Shown one piece after another: positions 27,240 to 34,334 of a DNA stretch of 64,000 nucleotides (positions are counted from its first letter, which is position 1; the number at the start of each line of letters is the position of its first letter). Origin of the DNA: Xanthomonas arboricola (GTDB lineage Bacteria > Pseudomonadota > Gammaproteobacteria > Xanthomonadales > Xanthomonadaceae); NCBI RefSeq assembly GCF_002940665.1, contig NZ_MIGY01000001.1:372001-436000 (forward strand), read 5' to 3'. Below the pieces are notes generated by a model. That model searched no databases. It was not told where the DNA came from and worked only from the letters and a program-made list of their open reading frames with translations. Both the position numbers and the translations under genes were made by a program.

Positions 27240-27569
27240 TTATTTGCCGGTGTTGAACGCATTGAGCACGGTGAGCAGACTGGTCAGATTGTCGGCGACA
27301 CCTGCTTGCGCGACCTTCTCGACATCCGCCGCCGAGGCGGTCGTATCAAGGCTGTAGATCTGCATCACGCCCTGATTGGCGGCGGCCTGCGACAGCGTGT
27401 TTTGCTGCTGTTGCGCCGATACCGCGTTCTGAAACAGGATGTCGGTCGAATGCGCCATGCTCTGGTAGATCGTGCCCATCGCCATTGCAGGCGCCTCGCC
27501 AATGACCTTGACGTTGGCCTGCGTGACGGTATCGGTGATCTGGTCGTTGACTGCGGTGGGAAACGCCAT
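27240..27569 (-). CDS. rebB: RebB-family R-body protein (killing trait)
   Basis: This 109-residue protein of the RebB/killing-trait family starts MAFPTAVNDQITDTVTQ and continues NVKVIGEAPAMAMGTIY, then a Gln-rich amphipathic helix (VSAQQQQNTLSQAAANQG), all characteristic of R-body subunits. R-bodies are large coiled protein ribbons that extend on a trigger and, in Caedibacter, are toxic to paramecia. Xanthomonads carry uncharacterised reb genes. The start is ATG 27567-27569; the open frame reads about 40 codons further upstream without family similarity. Only one reb gene is present here, whereas active loci usually have several plus regulators. It may act with paralogues elsewhere or be a remnant. 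Confidence 0.88.
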   Translation of the reverse strand: MAFPTAVNDQITDTVTQANVKVIGEAPAMAMGTIYQSMAHSTDILFQNAVSAQQQQNTLSQAAANQGVMQIYSLDTTASAADVEKVAQAGVADNLTSLLTVLNAFNTGK

Positions 27570-27890
27570 GTGCGTGCTCCTGGGTGGATGGATACACGGC
27601 ACTACGCGCTCAGCCCGGTTGCGCCGAAGGCCAGCCGCAGCCACTGATCGCTTCGCAGTCCACCGGGCAAGCGCCAGCCCCAACTGCATACCGTGTCATC
27701 TCGATAACGGCCTGCGCGTGTACGACTGAACCCTTGCAGCACACCGACGCAATCTGCGTCGCAGGCACATCGTGGCCGCGCGCAACCGCTGTGCGATAAC
27801 ACTTGTCACCACATGGCTGACCGGCTCCCGATCGGAGCCGGCCTGGCAATCGGCATGTTCGCTACGTGCCAACACACCGCTCAACCACGC
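27570..27890. other. Intergenic region rebB to fucosidase
   Basis: These 321 bases lie upstream of rebB and downstream of the GH29 gene on the same strand. Short frames in several phases look like chance. I see no clear promoter, repeat or terminator. Confidence 0.4.
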
Positions 27891-29270
27891 TCAGCGCGCA
27901 GCCGCACCCTTGCCGGTATTGAACAACTGGAACTCGCGGATATGCACCGCATCGGCACCGGACTGGATGTTCAGGCGCACCCGCGACGCGGTCACCGGCG
28001 CGAAGTGATCGATCTTCATCCGGCCAATCGCCTGCGCCTTGGCCAGCGGCACCCACTTGCCGTCCTGCCAGGCTTCCACCGCATACTTCTGCACCAGCTG
28101 GCCGTCGTTGATCCACTCCATGCTCAGCGCGCTGTCGAAGGTCACCGGCTGCTTGAACTGCAGCTCCAGCACCGCGCTATGCGAACCGGCCGGCGCACTC
28201 CAGAATGTTTCTCGATCGCCGTCCACTGCCGCGTCGATGCCGTCGGTTTTCTTGATATTGCCGGCCACCAGATTCTTGTCCGCGCCGTAGCGCGCCTGGA
28301 GCGCCTGGCCGAGTTCCTGCAAGCGTGCAACGTCGGCTTCCGGCAACAGTCCGCGCTTGTCCGGTGCAAGACCCAGCACCAGCTGACCGCCCAGGCCGAC
28401 GCTCTTTTCCCAGATGTCCACCAGTTCATCCACGCTCTTGAGCGTCTGATCGCTATTGGGGTGCCAGAACCACTGCAGCTTGTGCAACGGCGTATCCACC
28501 TCCACCGGGCGCCAGCGCAGGTAGCCATGGCGGTCGATCACGTTCCAGTTTTCGCCTTCGATGAAGCCGGCCTCGTTGCCCACCCAACGCACGTCGCCGT
28601 ACTCGAACAACGCGGTGTCGGCGAACACCATCGCATTGGCCTGATAGGTGCGCAGCTCTTCCATGTACTTGTCGAAGTTGTACACGTGGCCGGCGCTGCC
28701 GGCGCCGTCCAGCCACCACTCGGTGATCGGGCCGTAGTGCGAGGCCAGCTCCACCAACTGCGCGGCGTAGAACTTGTCGTATGCCTTGGAATCGGCATAT
28801 TTGGGCTCGTGGCGATCCCACGGCGACAGGTACACGCCAAAGCCCATGCCCTCCTTGCGCACCGCATCGCTGGTGAGCCTGACCAGGTCGCCCTTGCCGC
28901 CCATCCACGGGCTGCTCTTGACCGAATAATTGCTCTCGGCGGTCGGCCACAGCGCAAATCCGTCGTGATGCTTGGCCACCAGGATCACGTACTTCGCACC
29001 GGCCGACTTGGCCGCGCGCGCCCACTGGCCCGGGTCCACATTGGTCGGGTTGAAGGTCTTGGCGCTGGCGGTCCCGTCGCCCCACTCCTGGTCCAGCCAG
29101 GTATTGGGATTGAAGTGCACGATCACGCCGAATTCCAGGTCCTGCCACGCCACCTGCTGCGGCGAGGGCTTCACCTCGGCAAAGTTCTGCGCAATGGCGG
29201 TGGGCAGGGTCAGCGCGGTCAGGCCGAGCGCGGCCAGCCAGCGCAACGGGGAGAGCGGGTGTGATGACAT
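27891..29270 (-). CDS. GH29 alpha-L-fucosidase (second; with C-terminal F5/8-type domain)
   Basis: This 459-residue exported alpha-L-fucosidase differs clearly from the nixE product. Signal peptide: MSSHPLSPLRWLAALGLTAL..., cleaved near AIA-QNF (residue 28). The compact barrel starts WQDLEFGVIVHF. It carries VAKHHDGFALWP, YLSPWDRHEPKY and the nucleophile D188 in ITEWWLDGAG, followed by FIEGENWNVID, the arrangement of GH29 subfamily B (alpha-1,3/1,4-specific) enzymes. The C-terminus (ETFWSAPAGSHSAVLELQF ... SRVRLNIQSG) is a discoidin-like carbohydrate-binding domain. An alpha-1,3/4 specificity would suit Lewis-a epitopes of plant N-glycans. The start is ATG 29268; upstream codons lie in the shared promoter region. 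It is divergent from the sialidase-fold gene. Confidence 0.9.
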   Translation of the reverse strand: MSSHPLSPLRWLAALGLTALTLPTAIAQNFAEVKPSPQQVAWQDLEFGVIVHFNPNTWLDQEWGDGTASAKTFNPTNVDPGQWARAAKSAGAKYVILVAKHHDGFALWPTAESNYSVKSSPWMGGKGDLVRLTSDAVRKEGMGFGVYLSPWDRHEPKYADSKAYDKFYAAQLVELASHYGPITEWWLDGAGSAGHVYNFDKYMEELRTYQANAMVFADTALFEYGDVRWVGNEAGFIEGENWNVIDRHGYLRWRPVEVDTPLHKLQWFWHPNSDQTLKSVDELVDIWEKSVGLGGQLVLGLAPDKRGLLPEADVARLQELGQALQARYGADKNLVAGNIKKTDGIDAAVDGDRETFWSAPAGSHSAVLELQFKQPVTFDSALSMEWINDGQLVQKYAVEAWQDGKWVPLAKAQAIGRMKIDHFAPVTASRVRLNIQSGADAVHIREFQLFNTGKGAAAR

Positions 29271-29323
29271 CGCGGGTCCTCGCAGTGGTGGGCGACCACG
29301 GCCGCCTGGATGGCCAGAGCATA

Positions 29324-29351
29324 TGGTATTTAATAGATGATAAATAGGTAT
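29324..29351. promoter_or_regulatory. AT-rich dyad and repeated GGTAT between divergent genes
   Basis: In an otherwise GC-rich 110-base divergent interval, TATTTA (29327-29332) and TAAATA (29341-29346) form a perfect dyad with an 8-base spacer. TGGTAT (29324) and AGGTAT (29346) repeat directly with a 22-base period, two helical turns. This is probably the shared operator-promoter of the fucosidase and sialidase-fold genes. Confidence 0.5.
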
Positions 29352-29380
29352 CTTTAAAATCTGCACAGGACTGGACCACG

Positions 29381-30493
29381 ATGCATCCGTCACGCCTGCT
29401 GAGCTGCCTTGCCGCAAGCCTTGCCGTCTTCGCAGTCCAGGCCGAATCGCGCACGCCGCCGTGCTCGCCCATCGTGCTCAGCGAGTTCATCGCCGACCCT
29501 GCACCGACGCCGCAGGCGCACGCCTCCACCCTGCTGGAAACCCGCGACGGCACGCTGCTGGCGGCCTGGTTCGGCGGCGCGCAGGAGGGAGCGGCCGATG
29601 TCGGTATCTGGCTCGCGCAGCGCGGCGCGCAGCAATGGCAGCCGCCGCGACGCATCGCCGACGGCGCGCATGCCGGCACGGATGGCGCGGCGCTGCCGGC
29701 CTGGAATCCGGTGCTGTTCCAATCCGGCACCGGCCCGGCGCAGCTGTACTACAAGCTCGGCCCCAATCCGCGACAGTGGTGGGGCCTGCGTATCACCTCG
29801 GATGATGACGGTGCGCATTGGTCGCCACCGCAGCGCCTGCCCGACGGCATTCTCGGCCCGATCAAGAACAAGCCGGTGCAGTTGCCGAATGGGCGCATCC
29901 TCGCGCCCAGCAGCAGCGAAGACCGCGGCTGGCGCGCGCATCTGGAATGGAGCGACGACGACGGCGCGCATTGGCAACGCGGCATGCCGCTCAACGACCC
30001 GGCGGTGATCGGCGCGATCCAGCCCAGCGTCCTGCTGCATGCGGACGGGCGCGTGCAGCTACTCGGGCGCAGCCAGCAGAACAGGTTGTTCAGTACGTTC
30101 TCGCAGGATGGCGGCCTGCATTGGCACCCCATGCAGTTGCTGGACGTGGAGAACCCCAACTCCGGCACCGACGCGGTGATGCTGCGCGACGGCCGCGCCC
30201 TGCTGGTCTACAACCCCGGTATCGCCGGCAAGGACTGGTGGGACGGTCGCGGCACGCTTGCGGTGGCGCTCTCGAGCGACGGCGTGCATTGGCAACGCGC
30301 CATCACGCTGGAAAACAGCGCAAAAGACGAGTTCTCCTATCCGGCGGTGATCCAGACCCGCGATGGCCTGGTCCATATCAGCTACACCTGGAAGCGCCAA
30401 CGTATCAGGCATGTCGTCCTGGATCCGACACGTCTCGGCAGCGAGGCAGAGGACACGAGATCGCCCCAATCACTGCCCGGAAGTGCGCAATAG
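29381..30493 (+). CDS. Exported sialidase-fold (BNR repeat) protein
   Basis: This is a 370-residue six-bladed beta-propeller of the BNR/sialidase-like family. Signal peptide: MHPSRLLSCLAASLAVFAVQA. Asp-box motifs (SxDxGxxW) are visible four times: SDDDGAHWSPP, SDDDGAHWQRG, SQDGGLHWHPM and SSDGVHWQRA. ETRDGTLLAAWFGGAQEG, GPIKNKPVQLPNGRILAPSS and NPNSGTDAVML are conserved in this subfamily. I do not see the FRIP motif of true sialidases. Plants and xanthomonads are not known to make sialic acid, so the substrate may be another acidic sugar (for example Kdo or a uronate) or the enzyme may be a lyase. Paired divergently with an alpha-fucosidase, it is probably part of glycan breakdown. Confidence 0.8.
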   Translation: MHPSRLLSCLAASLAVFAVQAESRTPPCSPIVLSEFIADPAPTPQAHASTLLETRDGTLLAAWFGGAQEGAADVGIWLAQRGAQQWQPPRRIADGAHAGTDGAALPAWNPVLFQSGTGPAQLYYKLGPNPRQWWGLRITSDDDGAHWSPPQRLPDGILGPIKNKPVQLPNGRILAPSSSEDRGWRAHLEWSDDDGAHWQRGMPLNDPAVIGAIQPSVLLHADGRVQLLGRSQQNRLFSTFSQDGGLHWHPMQLLDVENPNSGTDAVMLRDGRALLVYNPGIAGKDWWDGRGTLAVALSSDGVHWQRAITLENSAKDEFSYPAVIQTRDGLVHISYTWKRQRIRHVVLDPTRLGSEAEDTRSPQSLPGSAQ

Positions 30494-30593
30494 ATCGAGA
30501 GATTGAGGGCGCGGTGCCCTCACCACTTCTGGGACACGCCGTGACCCCGTCCGTGGAGGCCCTTGGCGGCATCCATCATGCTCTGCTTGCAAA

Positions 30594-30764
30594 CACGCAC
30601 ACCGACCATTCCGACTGGTCCTTGCCCGCCCACCATCGCGGGACCTTACGCGGCATGGACGCCGCGTAAGAGCCTACAAGGACGTACTTGCGGCGTGTCC
30701 TGCGATGGTGGGCGGGCAAGGGCCCTGCAACGAAGCACAAGATCAGATGCTTTGCGCTCGCTTC
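30594..30764. repeat. 171-base structured intergenic repeat, copy 1
   Basis: Copy 1 of a tandem pair. It contains a perfect 19-base inverted repeat (30621-30639 with 30702-30720, starting CTTGCCCGCCCACC). Inside that is a perfect 10-base hairpin, CTTACGCGGC-ATGGAC-GCCGCGTAAG (30645-30670). The structure suggests a MITE-like or REP-like element. There is no coding gene between 30494 and 31029. A diverged, inverted partial copy of the GGGACACGCCG part precedes it near 30521-30585. Confidence 0.85.
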
Positions 30765-30788
30765 TTCCACAGTGCCCCTGCTTTTGTC

Positions 30789-30959
30789 CACGCATACCGA
30801 CCATCTCGACAGGTCCTTGTCCGTCCACCGTCGCGGGACCTTGAGCGGCATGGATGCCACGCCAGAGCCTACAAGGACGTACTTGCGGCGTGTCCCAAGA
30901 TGGTGGGCGGGCAAGGGCCCTGCAACGAAGCACAAGATCAGATGCTTTGCGCTCGCTTC
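30789..30959. repeat. 171-base structured intergenic repeat, copy 2
   Basis: Same length as copy 1 and offset by 195 bases. The last 100 bases (GAGCCTACAAGGACGTACTT onward) are nearly identical to copy 1, while the left half has drifted: the arms read CTTGTCCGTCCACC and the inner hairpin is broken. Spurious frames through both copies share repeated peptide segments and should not be called genes. Confidence 0.85.
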
Positions 30960-31029
30960 ACCTGGATTGCCCAGCCCCAGCATGCAAAAAGGTCCCAGCT
31001 CACCTGCTCCACAATCGGCACGCAGCGCC

Positions 31030-31761
31030 TCACAGCTCTTGCAACAGCCCCACGATCCGCCGCACCCGCGCCACATCGGTACGCTGGTAATCGCCGCCCA
31101 GGTCGGAGATGTGCGCATGCGGCGCATGCACCTGCGCCGCAACCGGCCCACGTGAGGAGGCATGGAACTCGCGCGCACCGGTGTTGGCACGCAGCGCACG
31201 TACATTGCTTTCGGACACGCCTGCACCGGGCATGATGCTGATGCGATCACCCGCCTGCCGCACCAATGCGGCAATGGTGTCGATACCGTCAAGCGCGCTC
31301 GCACGTGCACCGGAGGTCAGCACGCGCTCGCACCCCAGCGTCACCGCATCTTCCAGCGCGCGCGACGGATCGGCACTGACATCGATCGCACGATGAAAGG
31401 TCACACCCAGCGAACCGGCTGCGGCGATCAACACCCGCATCGTGTCCATGTCGACCTGCCCATGCGGATCCAGCGCGCCCAGCACCACGCCATCGCAGCC
31501 CAACTGCACGCATTGCTCCACATCGCGCCGCATCACCTCGACCTCCGCCGCATCGAAGACGAAATCGCCCGCGCGCGGACGGATCAGTACGTACAGCGGA
31601 ATCTGCAATCGCTCACGCACCACCGCCAGCGTGCCGAATGATGGCGTCAGCCCGCCGCCATCCAGGCCCCCGCAGAGCTCGACACGCATCGCACCGCCTT
31701 CCTGCGCCGCCAATGCCGACCCCACCGAATCGGCGGCCACTTCCAGCCCCAACGCACTCAT
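31030..31761 (-). CDS. cutC: CutC family protein
   Basis: This 243-residue TIM-barrel protein of the CutC family has GLDGGGLTPSFG, IPLYVLIRPRAGDFVF, DGVVLGALDPHGQVD, VTFHRAIDVSADP, RVLTSGARASALDG and IMPGAGVSESNV, which cover the family's conserved core. CutC was named for copper homeostasis, but its biochemical role is unsettled. ATG 31759-31761 overlaps the stop of the upstream glycosylasparaginase gene (ATGA), so translation is coupled. Co-occurrence with an N-glycan-degrading enzyme suggests a role in sugar or glycosylasparagine metabolism. The CDS stops just beyond the structured repeat region. Confidence 0.93.
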   Translation of the reverse strand: MSALGLEVAADSVGSALAAQEGGAMRVELCGGLDGGGLTPSFGTLAVVRERLQIPLYVLIRPRAGDFVFDAAEVEVMRRDVEQCVQLGCDGVVLGALDPHGQVDMDTMRVLIAAAGSLGVTFHRAIDVSADPSRALEDAVTLGCERVLTSGARASALDGIDTIAALVRQAGDRISIMPGAGVSESNVRALRANTGAREFHASSRGPVAAQVHAPHAHISDLGGDYQRTDVARVRRIVGLLQEL

Positions 31762-32822
31762 GCTGCAGGCGCAGCGGTGTAGTGGCTTTCGCCGGGCACC
31801 AGCAGATCCTGCCGCTGCGCATCGCAGACCGCGTAACTGAAACCCTTCTGGATCGCGAACGCCCCCACCTCGCCGCGCTTGTTCATTGCCAGAAACCCCA
31901 CCTGCAAGGTGCGGGTGAGTTCGGGCTTGCGGCGAATCAGCCGCATCACCACCTCGCGGCAGGCATCGGCAGGCGACTTGCCCTGGCGCATCATTTCCAC
32001 CACCGCAAAACTGCCGACACTGCGGATCACCTCTTCGCCGACGCCGGTCGAGGTCGCACCGCCGACCTCGTTGTCCACATACAGGCCCGCCCCGATGATC
32101 GGGCTGTCGCCGACCCGCCCGTGCATCTTCCACGCCATGCCGCTGGTGGTGCACGCGCCGGACAGGTTGCCGTGCGCATCCAGCGCCAGCATGCCGATGG
32201 TGTCGTGATTGTCCTTGCCGCCCGGCAGCTTCGCATCGCGCCAGGCACGGTTTTCGATATTGGCTTCCGGCGAGTACTTCGAGGTCTTCAGCCACTCTTT
32301 CCACGCCGCTTCCGAGCTGGGCGTGAGCAGCCTGGTCTGCGCAAATCCCTGTTCCAGCGCGAACTGTCGCGCGCCGTCGCCGACCAGCATCACATGCGGG
32401 GTTTTTTCCATCACCGCGCGCGCCACCGAAATCGCATGCACCACATCTTCCAGCGCCGCCACCGAGCCGCAATTGCCCAGGTGATCCATGATGCAGGCGT
32501 CCAGCGTCACCCGGCCGTCGCGGTCCGGGTAGCCGCCCAGCCCCACGGTGGGATTGCTCGGGTCCGCTTCGGGCACCCGCACGCCGGCTTCCACCGCATC
32601 CAGTGCGCTACCGCCGCTGCCGAGGATTTTCCAGGCCGCCTGATTGGCGGCAATGCCGAAATCCCAGGTGGAAATCACCCGCGCCGCGCCGTGTGGCAGC
32701 GCGGTAACGCGTCCGGCCGTGCCGGCACCGACGGCCGCCTGCGCGCGTGCGCCCCACCCGGCCAGGCCGGAAGCGATCGCACCAAGCGTGGCGCTCTTGA
32801 GGAAGTGACGACGTTGGATCAT
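31758..32822 (-). CDS. N4-(beta-N-acetylglucosaminyl)-L-asparaginase (glycosylasparaginase), Tat-exported
   Basis: This 354-residue Ntn-hydrolase cleaves the amide bond between GlcNAc and asparagine, the terminal step in N-glycoprotein catabolism. The precursor would self-cleave before the nucleophile Thr208 in the motif DNHDTIGML. Substrate-binding features include STWDFG near the start of the mature protein, GRVGDSPIIGAGLYVDN and GATSTGVGEEV. The N-terminus MIQRRHFLKSATLGAIAS is a classic Tat signal. I chose ATG 32820-32822 over the codon five positions upstream because it places RR correctly. It overlaps cutC by 4 bases. Functionally it completes the pathway of the nix cluster 5 kb away, although the two blocks are separated by the reb genes. 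Confidence 0.92.
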   Translation of the reverse strand: MIQRRHFLKSATLGAIASGLAGWGARAQAAVGAGTAGRVTALPHGAARVISTWDFGIAANQAAWKILGSGGSALDAVEAGVRVPEADPSNPTVGLGGYPDRDGRVTLDACIMDHLGNCGSVAALEDVVHAISVARAVMEKTPHVMLVGDGARQFALEQGFAQTRLLTPSSEAAWKEWLKTSKYSPEANIENRAWRDAKLPGGKDNHDTIGMLALDAHGNLSGACTTSGMAWKMHGRVGDSPIIGAGLYVDNEVGGATSTGVGEEVIRSVGSFAVVEMMRQGKSPADACREVVMRLIRRKPELTRTLQVGFLAMNKRGEVGAFAIQKGFSYAVCDAQRQDLLVPGESHYTAAPAA

Positions 32823-33014
32823 CCGGGCGAACTCCATGCGGGAAGAAGACAGCCAGCCGCACTGCGCGGCGACAGTCTTCCATCATGCGGCAGCGCCGCG
32901 CGCGGATAAACCGCCTTGCGGCGCTGTCGGCCGCGGATCCGCGCACAACGACCGCTGCATCCGGCCCATTGCGCGCGCGGTAGCCTGCCCGCCCCACGAC
33001 GAGGGCAGACAGAC

Positions 33015-33587
33015 TCACCCGCCACAGGTGTCAGCGTCGTCGCGCAATTTGCTGGTCAACACATGGTCGCGCCAGACGCCGTTCAATTGCAGATACCGGC
33101 GCGCATAGCCTTCGATCTGAAAGCCCAGCCGCTGCAGGACACGCGCACTGCGCAGGTTGTCGGGGACGTATTGCGCCATCACCCGATGCAGGCCAAGCGG
33201 GCCGAACGCAAACGCGATGCCCTGCATGGCGGCCCACTGCATCAAACCGCGTCCCTGCTGCTGCGCATCCAGGCCGTAACCCAGATGACAGCCCTGGAAG
33301 GCACCGCGCTGGATCTGGGTGAAGCCGACCGTGCCGATCACCTGCGCATCGCGCAGCAATACCAGTTGCAACTCGCGTTCGCCGGGCACTGCGGTGCGAT
33401 AGGCGATGCTCAGGCGGCGCCAGCCGTCGGTGCTGTAGAACGCCGGCGGCCGCAGCGGCATCGCAGCGGCCAGATGCGCGCGATTACGGCTGTGGTAGTC
33501 GGCCATCGCCGCCGGATCGACGATGGCCAGATCACACAGCACCACACCCTCGGCGTGCTCGACGCGGGCAAAGACGGGCAGACTCAT
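33015..33587 (-). CDS. GNAT N-acetyltransferase (RimJ/RimL-like)
   Basis: This 190-residue GNAT-fold acetyltransferase resembles ribosomal-protein alanine acetyltransferases. Recognisable parts are the N-terminal strand (ARVEHAEGVVLCDLAIVD), IGTVGFTQIQRGAFQGCHLGYGL, the acetyl-CoA loop QQQGRGLMQ, and NLRSARVLQRLGFQIEGYARRY, the classic RimJ/RimL ending. Starts at 33587 (MSLPVFARVEH) or three codons upstream are both possible. Its target cannot be predicted and it may be an antibiotic or small-molecule acetyltransferase instead. It stands alone, 235 bases downstream of the chemosensory operon. Confidence 0.88.
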   Translation of the reverse strand: MSLPVFARVEHAEGVVLCDLAIVDPAAMADYHSRNRAHLAAAMPLRPPAFYSTDGWRRLSIAYRTAVPGERELQLVLLRDAQVIGTVGFTQIQRGAFQGCHLGYGLDAQQQGRGLMQWAAMQGIAFAFGPLGLHRVMAQYVPDNLRSARVLQRLGFQIEGYARRYLQLNGVWRDHVLTSKLRDDADTCGG

Positions 33588-33822
33588 GACAACCACGATC
33601 GCGCCTTGCGCGCGTCGTGCGTGTTGCGTGGATCAGGCTGATGCATACAGATCACGCCCCCGCAAACGGTTGCCCAACGGCAGCAAGAAGGCTCGGGCAT
33701 CTGCCGTGTCATCATGGACTGCACGCAGCAGGGGCACGCCCGACTGGCCGGTGCAGCTCTGTCCCGATCCCCATCCCGACACTACCCGCACGTCGGCAGC
33801 GGCGGCGTCCAGCAGCGGCGCT

Positions 33823-34299
33823 TTAGGCGGCGACCGCCGCAAGCGCCTGCGCAACCTGCGCTTCGATCGCATCCAGGTTCGGCAGCAATGCGCTCTGCTC
33901 GCCCAGCAGCACGCGCATGTGCACGCCGTCGGGCAGCGCATCTTCGGACGCGTCGGCCAGCAGGCCATCGCGCGGCACCGAGATCAGCTGCGGGAACGAA
34001 GCGGTGAGCAAGGCGAAATACGGCAGCGCCGGATTGCCGCCCAGCGCCTTGAGCACGATCACCTTGTTGTTGACCGCCGTCGGCTCCTCGCCCATCCCGC
34101 TCAAGCGCGCGAACGACAGCAGCGGCACCTTCCAGCCGTACCAGTCGATGCGCCCGACCACCCAGCGCGGCATTTCGGCCATCGGCTCGACCGCCACCCG
34201 CGACATCACCTCGGCCACCGTGGCGTTCGGCAGCAGCACGCGCTCGTGGCCGGCCTGGATCAAAACGCCGCGGATTTCGTCATTGTTGGCGTAGCTCAT
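33823..34299 (-). CDS. chpC: CheW-like adaptor of the Pil-Chp system (ChpC type)
   Basis: This is a 158-residue CheW-like protein, last in the pil-chp series. It begins MSYANNDEIRGVLIQAGHERVLLPN and has the CheW core ATVAEVMSRVAVEPM, WVVGRIDWYGWKVPLLSF, then VIVLKALGGNP and PYFALLTASFPQLISVP. In Pseudomonas, ChpC is the second CheW homologue that can link other receptors to the kinase ChpA. The start at 34299 is preceded by an open extension with no family similarity. It follows the CheB-like gene by 35 bases and is presumably cotranscribed. Confidence 0.8.
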   Translation of the reverse strand: MSYANNDEIRGVLIQAGHERVLLPNATVAEVMSRVAVEPMAEMPRWVVGRIDWYGWKVPLLSFARLSGMGEEPTAVNNKVIVLKALGGNPALPYFALLTASFPQLISVPRDGLLADASEDALPDGVHMRVLLGEQSALLPNLDAIEAQVAQALAAVAA

Positions 34300-34334
34300 C
34301 GCACCTGTTCCGATCTTGAGAGGAAGCGCCCGGC

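Noticed and set aside
27570..27890. Possible second reb gene upstream of rebB
   Set aside because: No frame shows the RebB signature (AVNDQITDTVTQ-like) or adequate length.
30576..31310. Minus-strand frame with internally repeated peptides
   Set aside because: The repeated peptide is simply the 171-base intergenic repeat read in frame, and the other half overlaps cutC out of phase.
33633..33822. Minus-strand frame continuing past chpC, ending in FLLPLGNRLRGRDLYASA
   Set aside because: It looks somewhat protein-like, but it has no good start or ribosome-binding site and its only ATG lies inside chpC out of phase. It is too weak to call.
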